Assembly (NCBI GenBank): GCA_025210475.1
Contig: JAOARW010000053.1
Location: forward strand, 248,001 to 312,000
Origin: Carboxylicivirga sp.
Lineage (GTDB): Bacteria; Bacteroidota; Bacteroidia; Bacteroidales; Marinilabiliaceae
Direction: 5' to 3'
Length of the DNA stretch: 64,000 nucleotides
The notes beneath the pieces were generated by a model, which was not told the origin of the DNA, made no database searches, and was given only the letters and a program-made list of their open reading frames with translations. The translations under genes were made by a program, and so were the position numbers. Positions 55,330-63,817 of the stretch are shown here, in pieces. Position 1 is the stretch's first letter. Every line of letters begins with the position of its first letter.

Positions 55330-56328
55330 ATGAACATCAAAACAACCATAAAACAACTCATCAACCACAAAACACTTACCCGCGAAGAGGCGAAGGAAGT
55401 ATTGGTTAACATTGCCAGGGAGCGATACAATCAATCGGAGGTGGTTGCTTTTCTAACCGTTTTTATGATGCGACCTGTTACTGTCGAGGAACTTTCAGGT
55501 TTTCGGGATGCACTATTGGAATTATGTCTGCGCATTGATCTGGATGATTATCGAACCATTGATATGTGTGGAACGGGAGGCGATGGACAAAATACTTTTA
55601 ATATTTCCACTTTGGCTTCGCTGGTGGTGGCCGGTACGGGAGCCAAGGTTTCCAAACACGGTAATTATGGTGTGTCATCGTCCTGTGGATCGTCCAATGT
55701 GATGGAGTACCTGGGGTATCAGTTTACCAACAATGCCGATGCGCTAAAAAAGCAACTGGAAGAAGCCAATATTTGTTTTCTGCATGCTCCGTTGTTTCAT
55801 CCAGCCATGAAAGCGGTAGGCCCTATTCGTAAGGAGTTGGGCTTAAAAACCTTCTTTAATATGTTGGGACCAATGGTGAACCCGTCGTTTCCCAAATACC
55901 AGCTGGTGGGGGTGTTTAGCCTCGAACTGGCACGCGTTTATCAGTATATCTATCAACAAACGGATAAGCAATACAGCATTGTTCATTCTTTGGATGGCTA
56001 CGATGAAGTTTCGCTTACGGGTGATTTTAAAGCCATAACCAACAATGGCGAACAGGTTTATGCACCTGCTGATTTTAATATGAATCAGATTCAGCCCAAC
56101 GAGATTTTCGGAGGTGAAACGATACCTGAAGCTGCTCAGATTTTCAAAACAGTGATAGAAGGAGCAGGCACAGAGGCACAGAATAATGTGGTGATGGCCA
56201 ATGCAGCTTTGGCTTTACAATGCTATTACCCTGAAAAGAACCTGGAGCAATGCATCGAAGCAGCGCAACAATCTTTATTGGGTGGTAAAGCGGCTAAGGT
56301 GCTGTCAACCTTGTTAAGCCTTTCTTAA
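55330..56328 (+). CDS. trpD: Anthranilate phosphoribosyltransferase
   Basis: 332 residues. The PRPP-binding loop is CGTGGDGQNTFNIST, with KHGNYGVSSSCGSSNVMEYLG and GPIRKELGLKTFFNMLGPMVNP. It joins anthranilate to phosphoribosyl pyrophosphate. It is a separate protein, not fused to TrpG. trpC follows after 24 bases. Confidence 0.97.
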   Translation: MNIKTTIKQLINHKTLTREEAKEVLVNIARERYNQSEVVAFLTVFMMRPVTVEELSGFRDALLELCLRIDLDDYRTIDMCGTGGDGQNTFNISTLASLVVAGTGAKVSKHGNYGVSSSCGSSNVMEYLGYQFTNNADALKKQLEEANICFLHAPLFHPAMKAVGPIRKELGLKTFFNMLGPMVNPSFPKYQLVGVFSLELARVYQYIYQQTDKQYSIVHSLDGYDEVSLTGDFKAITNNGEQVYAPADFNMNQIQPNEIFGGETIPEAAQIFKTVIEGAGTEAQNNVVMANAALALQCYYPEKNLEQCIEAAQQSLLGGKAAKVLSTLLSLS

Positions 56329-56352
56329 AGTATAATGTCTTAAGTGTAAAAA

Positions 56353-57135
56353 ATGAATATTCTCGATAAAATAGTTGCTCAAAAAAAGTTGGATGTAGCT
56401 GCTGCCATTCAGGAAATATCGGTGGAGCAGTTGATGGATCAGCCTTTATTTAACGAGGCCGTACCATCATTAAAGAATTCCATTGCCAATCCTGAGAGGA
56501 GTGGCGTGATCACTGAGTTTAAACGTCAGTCGCCATCCAAAGGAATTATTAACGGAACAGCAAAGGTAGAAGAGGTGGTGATGGGCTATGAGCAAGCAGG
56601 TTCATCGGCCTTATCCGTTTTAACCGATGAGCATTTTTTTGGAGGTTGTAAGGAGGATTTAATAAACGCGCGTCAGGTAACGCAGATACCGATTTTGCGC
56701 AAGGATTTTATCATTGATCCTTACCAGGTGTATGAAGCAAAAGCCATAGGAGCCAGTGCCATTTTATTGATTGCAGCTATTCTCGATCAACGGCAGGCAA
56801 AGGAATTAGGTGCCCTGGCTAATTATTTGGGTATGGAGGTGCTGATGGAGCTTCACAGCCCGGAGGAAGCTGAAGTGCTGAATCCTTTTGTGGATGTGGT
56901 GGGCATTAATAATCGTAACCTGAAAACCTTCGAGGTTGATCTGGATCAATCCATCAAACTGGCGGCATCTTTACCTGCTAATAAACTGAAGATATCAGAG
57001 AGTGGTATTCATTCGCCAGAGGATGTATTTTATCTGCGAAAGAATGGATTCGACGGATTTCTGATTGGTGAGAATTTTATGAAGACCGATAATCCGGCCA
57101 ATGCGTTTGAGGCTTTTGTGAAATTAATTAACTAG
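56353..57135 (+). CDS. trpC: Indole-3-glycerol phosphate synthase
   Basis: 260 residues, TIM barrel. ITEFKRQSPSKGII, LSVLTDEHFFGG, LRKDFIIDPYQVYEAKAIGA, VGINNRNLKTFEVDL, and ISESGIHSPEDV are the family landmarks, with the catalytic Lys/Glu residues in place. It closes the indole ring. It is separate from TrpF. Confidence 0.97.
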   Translation: MNILDKIVAQKKLDVAAAIQEISVEQLMDQPLFNEAVPSLKNSIANPERSGVITEFKRQSPSKGIINGTAKVEEVVMGYEQAGSSALSVLTDEHFFGGCKEDLINARQVTQIPILRKDFIIDPYQVYEAKAIGASAILLIAAILDQRQAKELGALANYLGMEVLMELHSPEEAEVLNPFVDVVGINNRNLKTFEVDLDQSIKLAASLPANKLKISESGIHSPEDVFYLRKNGFDGFLIGENFMKTDNPANAFEAFVKLIN

Positions 57136-57159
57136 ATGAGAGGTGATAAGGCAGCAGTG

Positions 57160-57320
57160 CTTGAGGCAGAAGGCAGAAAATGGAGATCAGAGGTGAGAAA
57201 AGAGAGGTGAGAGGTGAGAGAAGAGCGGTGAGAGAAGAGCGGTGAGAGAAGAGCGGTGAGTCAAATATATCGGACTTCGGGCTACGGACCATAAATAAAT
57301 AGGACTTCGAGCTTCGGACT
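57160..57320 (+). repeat. Long heptad array in the trpC-trpF spacer
   Basis: Bases 57190-57259 are ten 7-base units in unbroken phase; gagaaga and gcggtga alternate exactly three times (a perfect 14-base unit repeated at 57216-57257). A ggcagaa pair lies at about 57165-57178. TCGGACT-type triplets lie at 57270-57290 (tcggact, tcgggct, acggacc) and 57300-57320 (taggact, tcgagct, tcggact). The 220-base spacer holds no gene. Confidence 0.85.
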
Positions 57321-57355
57321 ATAAAAATTGTTCAAATGGCAGTAGATAAACAAAA

Positions 57356-58039
57356 ATGAGACAGCAAACCCAACATACAGGCGGCATATCGCGCACAGAG
57401 TACAGTGTACCAGGCACCATTAAAATAAAAGTATGTGGCATGCGCGACGCTTCCAATATCGAAGAGCTGATGCGCCTCAAGCCCGATTACATGGGTTTTA
57501 TCTTTTACGATAAATCACCACGTTTTATTGAGCAAAAACCAGTTGTTGAGATGGATGCCTCAATTCGAAAGGTTGGCGTGTTTGTTAATGCCAGTGAACG
57601 AACGATTGACGAAAAACGCATTCATTTTGGTTTGGATCTAATTCAGTTGCATGGCGATGAATCACCCGAATTGTGTTATTTATTAAAGCAGTCGGGAGCT
57701 CAGGTTATAAAGGTGTTTCGGGTGGATGAGGATTTTGACTTCCAACAAACACGTTGTTACCAGGATTATTGTGATTACTTTTTATTTGATACACAAACGA
57801 AGGCCTTCGGCGGAAGTGGTAAGAAATTCGATTGGCGTTTATTAAAGAAATATAACAATGCCCGTCCCATTTTTTTAAGTGGCGGCATCGGCCCCGACGA
57901 TGTTGACGAAATCAGGAAAATAGAAGGCCTCAACCTTAAAGCCATTGATGTAAATAGCAAATTTGAGACAAAACCTGGCATTAAGAATATTAAAAAGCTC
58001 TCAAGGTTTATAGAGGAAATAAGGCAAATAAACAGTTAG
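57356..58039 (+). CDS. trpF: Phosphoribosylanthranilate isomerase
   Basis: 227 residues. The barrel begins IKIKVCGMRDASNIEEL; the catalytic Cys is in KVCGMR and the Asp in FDTQT. FLSGGIGPDDVDEI and IDVNSKFETKPGIKNI bind phosphate. The only in-frame ATG upstream is at 57356, so the protein carries about 22 extra residues before KIKVCGM, right after a repeat-filled spacer; a non-ATG start closer in is an alternative. It performs the Amadori rearrangement in tryptophan synthesis. Confidence 0.93.
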   Translation: MRQQTQHTGGISRTEYSVPGTIKIKVCGMRDASNIEELMRLKPDYMGFIFYDKSPRFIEQKPVVEMDASIRKVGVFVNASERTIDEKRIHFGLDLIQLHGDESPELCYLLKQSGAQVIKVFRVDEDFDFQQTRCYQDYCDYFLFDTQTKAFGGSGKKFDWRLLKKYNNARPIFLSGGIGPDDVDEIRKIEGLNLKAIDVNSKFETKPGIKNIKKLSRFIEEIRQINS

Positions 58040-58060
58040 TGAAATTGAAAATAGCAAATA

Positions 58061-59257
58061 ATGAGCAATAAGAAAAAATACCAGGTGAACGAAAAAGGAA
58101 TGTACGGCCGTTTTGGAGGTGCTTATATTCCAGAGATGCTTTACCCAAACATTGAAAACCTGAAAGCTGTTTATAAAGACATTATTGATTCACCGTCTTT
58201 TCAAAAGGAGTATAAATCATTATTGAAAGATTATGTGGGACGACCCTCGCCTTTGTATTATGCCAAGCGACTATCGGACAAATATCAGACTAACGTTTAC
58301 CTCAAACGTGAAGATTTAAATCATACCGGGGCTCACAAAATCAATAACACCGTGGGGCAGATATTAATTGCAAGGCACATGGGGAAAGAGCGCATTATTG
58401 CAGAAACCGGAGCCGGTCAGCATGGCGTTGCCACCGCCACGGCCTGTGCACTCATGGGGCTTAAGTGTGTGGTGTACATGGGCGAAGTGGATATACAGCG
58501 CCAGGCACCCAATGTGGCCCGCATGAAAATGCTTGGGGCAGAGGTAAAGGCGGCTACATCAGGAAGTCGTACCTTAAAAGATGCCACCAACGAAGCTTTG
58601 CGCGATTGGATTTGTAATCCCGAAGATACTTTCTACTTGATTGGTTCGGTGGTTGGGCCTCACCCTTATCCCGACATGGTGGCTCGATTACAAGCAGTAA
58701 TCAGCGAAGAAATAAAACAGCAGATTCGTGAAAAAACAGATAAGGACTATCCCGATTATGTGATTGCCTGCGTTGGTGGCGGTAGTAATGCGGCGGGTTC
58801 GTTTTATCATTTCCTTGATGATGATAGAGTGAAGTTGGTGGCTGTGGAAGCATCGGGCAGGGGCGTTGAATCCGGTGAAACAGCGGCTACCATTGCTTTG
58901 GGCGATATGGGCATCATCCATGGTAGCAAAACTTTCTTAATGCAAAGTGATGACGGACAAATTACGGAGCCTTACTCCATATCGGCCGGTTTGGATTATC
59001 CCGGCATCGGGCCGCAACATGCCCATTTGTTTGATACCAAACGCGCACAGTTTTTATCGGCTACCGATCAGGAATCATTGGATGCGGCACTGCAACTAAC
59101 ACAGCTCGAAGGAATCATTCCGGCATTGGAGTCGTCTCATGCTTTGGCTGCGCTCGATAAGCTGAAATTTAAGAAAAACGAAGCCGTGGTGATTACGCTT
59201 TCGGGGCGTGGTGATAAAGACATGGCCACTTATATGGATCGCTTTGGTTTCAAGTAG
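58061..59257 (+). CDS. trpB: Tryptophan synthase beta subunit
   Basis: 398 residues. The PLP lysine is in [15 protein letters not shown], the glycine loop is [10 protein letters not shown], and the conserved ending region is SGRGDKDM. It condenses indole with serine. [12 protein letters not shown] at the start is typical of TrpB1, the form that works with TrpA. Confidence 0.98.
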   Translation: MSNKKKYQVNEKGMYGRFGGAYIPEMLYPNIENLKAVYKDIIDSPSFQKEYKSLLKDYVGRPSPLYYAKRLSDKYQTNVYLKREDLNHTGAHKINNTVGQILIARHMGKERIIAETGAGQHGVATATACALMGLKCVVYMGEVDIQRQAPNVARMKMLGAEVKAATSGSRTLKDATNEALRDWICNPEDTFYLIGSVVGPHPYPDMVARLQAVISEEIKQQIREKTDKDYPDYVIACVGGGSNAAGSFYHFLDDDRVKLVAVEASGRGVESGETAATIALGDMGIIHGSKTFLMQSDDGQITEPYSISAGLDYPGIGPQHAHLFDTKRAQFLSATDQESLDAALQLTQLEGIIPALESSHALAALDKLKFKKNEAVVITLSGRGDKDMATYMDRFGFK

Positions 59258-59348
59258 GCATGTGAGAAATCTTATCGACATATTTCAAGGATTTGCTTAC
59301 AGCAAAGCACCTAAACATTGATAACATTAAGCTAAGAGCTTTAAAAAG

Positions 59349-60125
59349 ATGAACAGATTACAGCAACTCTTTAAAAATAAAAAGGATATCTGCTCGGTTT
59401 ATTACACAGCCGGCTATCCCAATTTGGATGATACCATGCCAATTCTTCAGGCTTTGGAAGCAGGAGGCGCCGACCTGGTTGAGCTGGGCATGCCTTTCTC
59501 CGATCCATTAGCTGATGGTCCCACCATTCAGGCCAGTAGTGAGCAGGCGCTCGAAAATGGCATGAGCATCAAATACTTGTTTGAGCAGATTAAGAATATG
59601 CGCCAAAGCATCTCCATACCGGTAATATTGATGGGCTATTTCAATCCGGTGTTTAAATATGGAGTGGAGGATTTTATTGCTAAATGCCAGGAAGTAGGTG
59701 TCGATGGCCTTATTATACCGGACTTGCCTTTTGACGAATACCAGGAGAAGTATCAGAAATTATTTGAAGAAGCTGGCATTGCCAATATTTTCTTGATTAC
59801 ACCACAAACTTCCAACGAGCGAATCAAATTAATCGATGCCCAGAGCAAAGGTTTTATCTATGTGGTATCGTCGGCCTCGGTAACGGGTGCTAAAAAAGAA
59901 GTGGAACAACAACAAATCGATTATTTTAACCGGGTGAATAGCCTCGGATTGCAAACACCACGTTTGATTGGGTTTGGAATCAGTAACCGTTCAACCTTTG
60001 TTACCGCATGCGAGAATGCTTCAGGTGCAATCATCGGAAGTGCTTTTGTAAAGCTCTTAGGCGAGAGTGGCGTTGATGAGGTGAAAATAGGGGAGTTTGT
60101 AAAAGCGATTAAGCTCGAAGGGTAA
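59349..60125 (+). CDS. trpA: Tryptophan synthase alpha subunit
   Basis: 258 residues. The catalytic Glu is in DLVELGMPFSDPLADGPTIQ, and the Asp in GLIIPDLPFDEY; the phosphate loop is GFGISNRS. It releases indole from indole-3-glycerol phosphate. It is the last trp gene; a small AAGGTG/CACCTT hairpin at about 60139-60159 follows but without Ts. Confidence 0.97.
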   Translation: MNRLQQLFKNKKDICSVYYTAGYPNLDDTMPILQALEAGGADLVELGMPFSDPLADGPTIQASSEQALENGMSIKYLFEQIKNMRQSISIPVILMGYFNPVFKYGVEDFIAKCQEVGVDGLIIPDLPFDEYQEKYQKLFEEAGIANIFLITPQTSNERIKLIDAQSKGFIYVVSSASVTGAKKEVEQQQIDYFNRVNSLGLQTPRLIGFGISNRSTFVTACENASGAIIGSAFVKLLGESGVDEVKIGEFVKAIKLEG

Positions 60126-60175
60126 AGTCTCCATTCCGAAGGTGTTTTACGTGCACCTTGTAATGAAAAATAGAA

Positions 60176-60344
60176 AGTAGATAGTAGACAGTAGTCAGTA
60201 GTGAGAGGTGAGCGATGAGAGGCGAGCGATGAGAGATGAGCGTGGAGTAAAATGTTAATAAATCGGACTTCGATCTACGGACTTAATAAACAAATTAAAA
60301 TAGAATATCAACCAACTGCGCACATAGCACTGCGCACTAAGCAC
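60176..60344 (+). repeat. Heptad arrays in the trpA-purU spacer
   Basis: Bases 60176-60245 are ten 7-base units in one phase: four of AGTAG type (agtagat, agtagac, agtagtc, agtagtg) passing into six of AG(A/C)G type. Three TCGGACT-type units lie at 60263-60283. Four units at 60317-60344 (tgcgcac, atagcac, tgcgcac, taagcac) end just before the purU start. Confidence 0.85.
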
Positions 60345-60349
60345 TAAAT

Positions 60350-61207
60350 ATGCAAAACACAGCTATAATTCGTATCCATTGTCCCGATCAGCAGGGCATT
60401 GTATCCAGAGTAACCAATTTTATCAGTACACACAATGGAAATATCCTGTATCTCGATCAGCACACCGACAAAGCAGAGAAACGGTTTTTTATGCGGGTGG
60501 AATGGGATTTAGAAGGCTTTGCCATTGACGCTGATTCTATCGAAGAAGTTTTTGCCCGTGCCATAGCAGAGCCAATGCAGATGGTTTGGACCCTGAATTT
60601 TTCTTCACAAACGCCACGCATGGCCATTTTCGTGTCGCGTGCATCCCATTGTTTGTATGACTTACTGGCGCGATACAGTGCCGGGGAGCTAAATGTACAG
60701 ATACCTCTGATCATAAGTAACCACAAGGATTTGGAAAAGGTGGCTAAGCAATTTGAGATTCCTTATTACCATTTGCCACTCACCAGGGAAAACAAGCCTG
60801 AGGCCGAAGCCGAGCAGATTCGTTTGTGTGAAGAGCATCAGGTTGATTTTATTGTATTGGCCCGATACATGCAAATCTTATCGTCAGAGTTTAATGCTCA
60901 GTATCCCGATCGAATTATTAATATTCACCACTCTTTTTTACCGGCTTTTGCAGGAGCTAAACCATACCATGCGGCTCATTCGCGAGGGGTAAAACTGATT
61001 GGAGCCACCGGCCATTATGTAACATCCGATTTGGATGCAGGTCCCATCATAGAGCAGGACGTGATTAAAATATCGCACCACGATACGGTTCAGAGCCTGG
61101 TGCAAAAAGGTAAAGATGTGGAAAAGATGGTTTTATCGCGCGCTGTTCAGGCACATATCGACCGAAAAACATTGGTATATAAGAATAAAACGATCATATT
61201 CGCTTAG
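60350..61207 (+). CDS. purU: Formyltetrahydrofolate deformylase
   Basis: 285 residues. An N-terminal ACT domain (IIRIHCPDQQGIVSRVTNF) precedes the formyltransferase domain with the catalytic INIHHSFLPAF and TGHYVTSDLDAGPIIEQ. It releases formate from 10-formyl-THF, supplying formate for PurT and balancing one-carbon units. It lies between the trp and his genes in the same direction. Confidence 0.95.
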   Translation: MQNTAIIRIHCPDQQGIVSRVTNFISTHNGNILYLDQHTDKAEKRFFMRVEWDLEGFAIDADSIEEVFARAIAEPMQMVWTLNFSSQTPRMAIFVSRASHCLYDLLARYSAGELNVQIPLIISNHKDLEKVAKQFEIPYYHLPLTRENKPEAEAEQIRLCEEHQVDFIVLARYMQILSSEFNAQYPDRIINIHHSFLPAFAGAKPYHAAHSRGVKLIGATGHYVTSDLDAGPIIEQDVIKISHHDTVQSLVQKGKDVEKMVLSRAVQAHIDRKTLVYKNKTIIFA

Positions 61208-61273
61208 GTAAGTAATGAATTTAATGAAATGACGAGCTTCTTTTATTTATTATGAGGTCTTCTATGAATCATT

Positions 61274-61315
61274 GGCTGATAACTGACAGCCGATAGCTAT
61301 TAGCTTTTTGATTAG
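61274..61315 (+). repeat. AGCT-type heptads in the purU-tlpA spacer
   Basis: Six units in phase of seven (ggctgat, aactgac, agccgat, agctatt, agctttt, tgattag). GGCTG and CAGCC inside also form a small stem. Confidence 0.65.
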
Positions 61316-61382
61316 CTTACTTAAAACAATAATATTAAAGATAGATAAATCAAGTCATAAGAAACGATTAAAAAAAAATCCC

Positions 61383-61901
61383 ATGAAACAGTTCGTAACA
61401 TTATTGACAATAGCATTAATTGCAGAATCAACATTCGCACAAACGCCCGATGAGCGCGGTTACATTGTGAAAGTAGGTGATATGGCGCCCGATTTTGAAA
61501 TGACACTTACCGATGGTTCGAGTGTTAAACTGTCTGATTTAAGAGGAAGTGTTGTGATGCTTCAATTCACGGCCAGCTGGTGTGGGGTGTGTCGTAAAGA
61601 GATGCCACACATCGAAAAAGAGATCTGGCAAGCCTATAAGGACAAAGGTCTGAAGGTGTTTGGCGTAGATCGTGATGAGCCCAAAAAGAAAGCGCTTGAG
61701 ATGGTAAAAGCTACCGGAATTACATACCCAATGGGTTTGGATGATAATGCTGATATATTTGGTTTGTATGCCGATAAAAAATCGGGTGTTACGCGCAATG
61801 TGTTAATCGATAAGCATGGTAAAATTATTTTCTTAACTCGTCTTTTCAATCAGGATGAATTTAATGCTTTGGTGAAAAGGATAGGTGAGGAAGTGAAATA
61901 A
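61383..61901 (+). CDS. TlpA-like thioredoxin-fold protein, exported
   Basis: 172 residues from the ATG at 61383, which starts a signal peptide (FVTLLTIALIAESTFAQ). The AhpC/TlpA fold has the redox motif ASWCGVCRKEMP and the cis-Pro region near ITYPMG. It probably reduces or oxidises thiols in the periplasm. Its placement among his/trp genes is unexplained. Its stop codon overlaps the left arm of the heptad inverted repeat described below. Confidence 0.88.
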   Translation: MKQFVTLLTIALIAESTFAQTPDERGYIVKVGDMAPDFEMTLTDGSSVKLSDLRGSVVMLQFTASWCGVCRKEMPHIEKEIWQAYKDKGLKVFGVDRDEPKKKALEMVKATGITYPMGLDDNADIFGLYADKKSGVTRNVLIDKHGKIIFLTRLFNQDEFNALVKRIGEEVK

Positions 61902-62380
61902 GTCCGAAGATGTTAGTCCGAAGTCCGTAGCAGTGATTACCAAATAAGATGATTTTTATTTAAACCAAACCAGATATGAAAACATTCAGAGAATTAGTTG
62001 TTTGGCAAAAGTCGATGGATTTAGTCACAGAAATTTATGAGAAAACCCGGAATTTTCCTGATGAGGAAAAATATGGTCTTACGAATCAAATAAGGCGTGC
62101 TTCTGTATCCATTCCTTCCAATATTGCCGAAGGCTTTGGCAGAAAGTCAGATGGCGATTTTGCCAGGTTTGTCTCTATTGCAATGGGTTCGAATTATGAA
62201 GTCCAAACACAATTAGAAATTGCAAGAAATGTAGGCTTTATGGAAACAGGCCAGCTTAAAATTCTAATTGAGAAGTTAGAAGAAATAGATAAAATGCTAA
62301 AAGGTTTAAAGTCCAAATTAAAATAGATATGCTTGAAAAGATAAACGATTCTTCGGACTCCGGACTTCGGTCTTCGGACT
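61901..62380 (+). mobile_element. Putative IVS-like unit: S23-type gene between pairing heptad arms
   Basis: Left arm: AGTCCGAAGA (61901-61910) and CCGAAGTCCG (61918-61927). Right arm: CGGACTTCGG (62361-62370) and TCTTCGGACT (62371-62380). The inner and outer halves are perfect complements in the correct order, giving a 20-base stem with one 7-base bulge around the S23-type gene. 23S rRNA intervening sequences share this stem-with-ORF layout. Mobility is inference. Confidence 0.45.
61976..62326 (+). CDS. Four-helix-bundle protein (S23 / 23S rRNA IVS type), copy 1
   Basis: 116 residues. MKTFRELVVWQKSMDLV, QIRRASVSIPSNIAEG and the C-terminal helix pattern are diagnostic of the S23 four-helix-bundle family, which includes proteins encoded in 23S rRNA intervening sequences and is related to Avd of diversity-generating retroelements. 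They form pentamers and bind nucleic acid in studied cases. The gene ends two bases before the hisH start. About 37 of the first 61 residues match the second copy at 63818. Confidence 0.92.
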   Translation: MKTFRELVVWQKSMDLVTEIYEKTRNFPDEEKYGLTNQIRRASVSIPSNIAEGFGRKSDGDFARFVSIAMGSNYEVQTQLEIARNVGFMETGQLKILIEKLEEIDKMLKGLKSKLK

Positions 62381-62982
62381 GCCAAAACATCGTAATAATA
62401 AAATACAACGCCGGCAATATCCGCTCGGTTAACAATGCCTTGTTGCGCCTCGGTTATGAAGCGGAGATAACAGCGGATCCAGAAAAGATTAAAGCGGCCG
62501 ATAAGGTGATTTTCCCGGGAGTGGGAGAGGCCAGTACCACCATGGCTTACCTGCGAGAAACAGGTTTAGATGAGGTAATCATCGGATTAAAGCAACCCGT
62601 GCTGGGTATTTGTCTGGGCATGCAGCTAATGTGCAGCTACTCGGAGGAGGGCGATGTGCAATGCCTTAATATCTTTGATGAGAAGGTGCGTAAGTTTCAA
62701 TTACCGAAGAACAACGATGCTAATATCAAGATTCCCCACATGGGTTGGAACAAGATAACTCAAGTGCAATCGCCTTTGTTCGATGCGTCGTTGGAAGGTG
62801 AGTACGTTTACTTTGTACATAGCTTCTATGTGGCCATGGGCGATGATACAGCCGCTACCACCAAGTATATCCAACCCTATAGTTCGGCCTTGCAAAAGAA
62901 TAACTTTTATGCCACACAGTTTCACCCCGAGAAAAGTGGATCGATAGGTGAACGTATTTTAGCAAACTTTTTAAAACTATAA
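62329..62982 (+). CDS. hisH: Imidazole glycerol phosphate synthase, glutaminase subunit
   Basis: 217 residues. The glutaminase core begins IVIIKYNAGNIRSV; nucleophile Cys in GICLGMQLMC and the catalytic His/Glu in FHPEKSG. No ATG lies nearer than 62329, so the first 20 residues are extra. Residues about 8-18 (SSDSGLRSSDC) are the translation of the right heptad arm, where a 7-base unit gives a 7-codon repeat. The start is two bases after the S23-type stop, suggesting coupled translation. HisH feeds ammonia to HisF, which is not in the window. Confidence 0.93.
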   Translation: MLEKINDSSDSGLRSSDCQNIVIIKYNAGNIRSVNNALLRLGYEAEITADPEKIKAADKVIFPGVGEASTTMAYLRETGLDEVIIGLKQPVLGICLGMQLMCSYSEEGDVQCLNIFDEKVRKFQLPKNNDANIKIPHMGWNKITQVQSPLFDASLEGEYVYFVHSFYVAMGDDTAATTKYIQPYSSALQKNNFYATQFHPEKSGSIGERILANFLKL

Positions 62983-63033
62983 AACCATTAACAATCCTGT
63001 GTGCAGGATAGGCAGTTAACAGCTTTTAAAACG

Positions 63034-63759
63034 ATGAATAAAATAGATATCATACCTGCCATTGACATTATTGATGGCAAATGTGTGCGCCTGAGTCAGG
63101 GTGATTACGATAGCAAGAAAGTATATAACGAAGACCCATTGGAGGTTGCTAAGGAATTTGAAGATCATGGTATCTCACGTCTTCATCTCGTTGATCTGGA
63201 TGGAGCTAAGGCCGGACAAATTATTAACTACAAGGTGTTGGAGCGTATTGCCTCCAAGACCAGCCTGGTGATTGATTTTGGTGGAGGTCTCAAGAAATCG
63301 GAAGATCTACACATTGCCTTTGAGTCGGGTGCTCAAATGGTTACAGGTGGTTCTATTGCCGTTAAAAATCCAGATGAGTTCGAGAGTTGGATCAGCGAAT
63401 ATGGATCCGAAAAGATCATTCTCGGAGCAGATGCCAAGGACAACAAGATAGCGGTTACCGGTTGGCTCGAAGAAACTGATCAGGAACTGATTCCATTCAT
63501 CAAAGACTATTGCTCAAAAGGCATTACAAAGGTGATCTGCACGGACATTAGCAAGGATGGTATGCTACAAGGACCTGCCATCGATCTGTATAAAGATATC
63601 ATGAACGAGTTACCGGAACTATACCTGGTGGCCAGCGGCGGTGTTAGTAACATTGGCGATATTGATGCCTTAGCAGAAGCGAATATTCCGGCCATGATCT
63701 TCGGTAAAGCCATTTATGAAGGGAAGATTAACTTGAAGGAATTGGAGAGGTTTTTTTAG
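63034..63759 (+). CDS. hisA: ProFAR isomerase
   Basis: 241 residues from the ATG at 63034 ([15 protein letters not shown]); the GTG at 63001 would add eleven residues. The catalytic pair is Asp in [11 protein letters not shown] and Asp in [11 protein letters not shown]. It performs the Amadori step of histidine synthesis. The usual upstream genes hisGDCB are absent here, so the his genes are split in this genome; hisF is expected beyond the window. Confidence 0.96.
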   Translation: MNKIDIIPAIDIIDGKCVRLSQGDYDSKKVYNEDPLEVAKEFEDHGISRLHLVDLDGAKAGQIINYKVLERIASKTSLVIDFGGGLKKSEDLHIAFESGAQMVTGGSIAVKNPDEFESWISEYGSEKIILGADAKDNKIAVTGWLEETDQELIPFIKDYCSKGITKVICTDISKDGMLQGPAIDLYKDIMNELPELYLVASGGVSNIGDIDALAEANIPAMIFGKAIYEGKINLKELERFF

Positions 63760-63776
63760 GTAGGCTGAAGTGTTAA

Positions 63777-63790
63777 GGCAGAAGGCAGAA
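63777..63790 (+). repeat. Two ggcagaa heptads after hisA
   Basis: ggcagaa twice in tandem, the same word pair as in the trpC-trpF spacer (about 57165-57178), in front of the second S23-type gene. Confidence 0.7.
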
Positions 63791-63817
63791 AAAATAAGTA
63801 ATCCTAAAATTCTAAAT

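Noticed and set aside
62329..62400. Frameshift or truncation of hisH
   Set aside because: The frame is intact through the catalytic residues; only the N-terminal tail is unusual.
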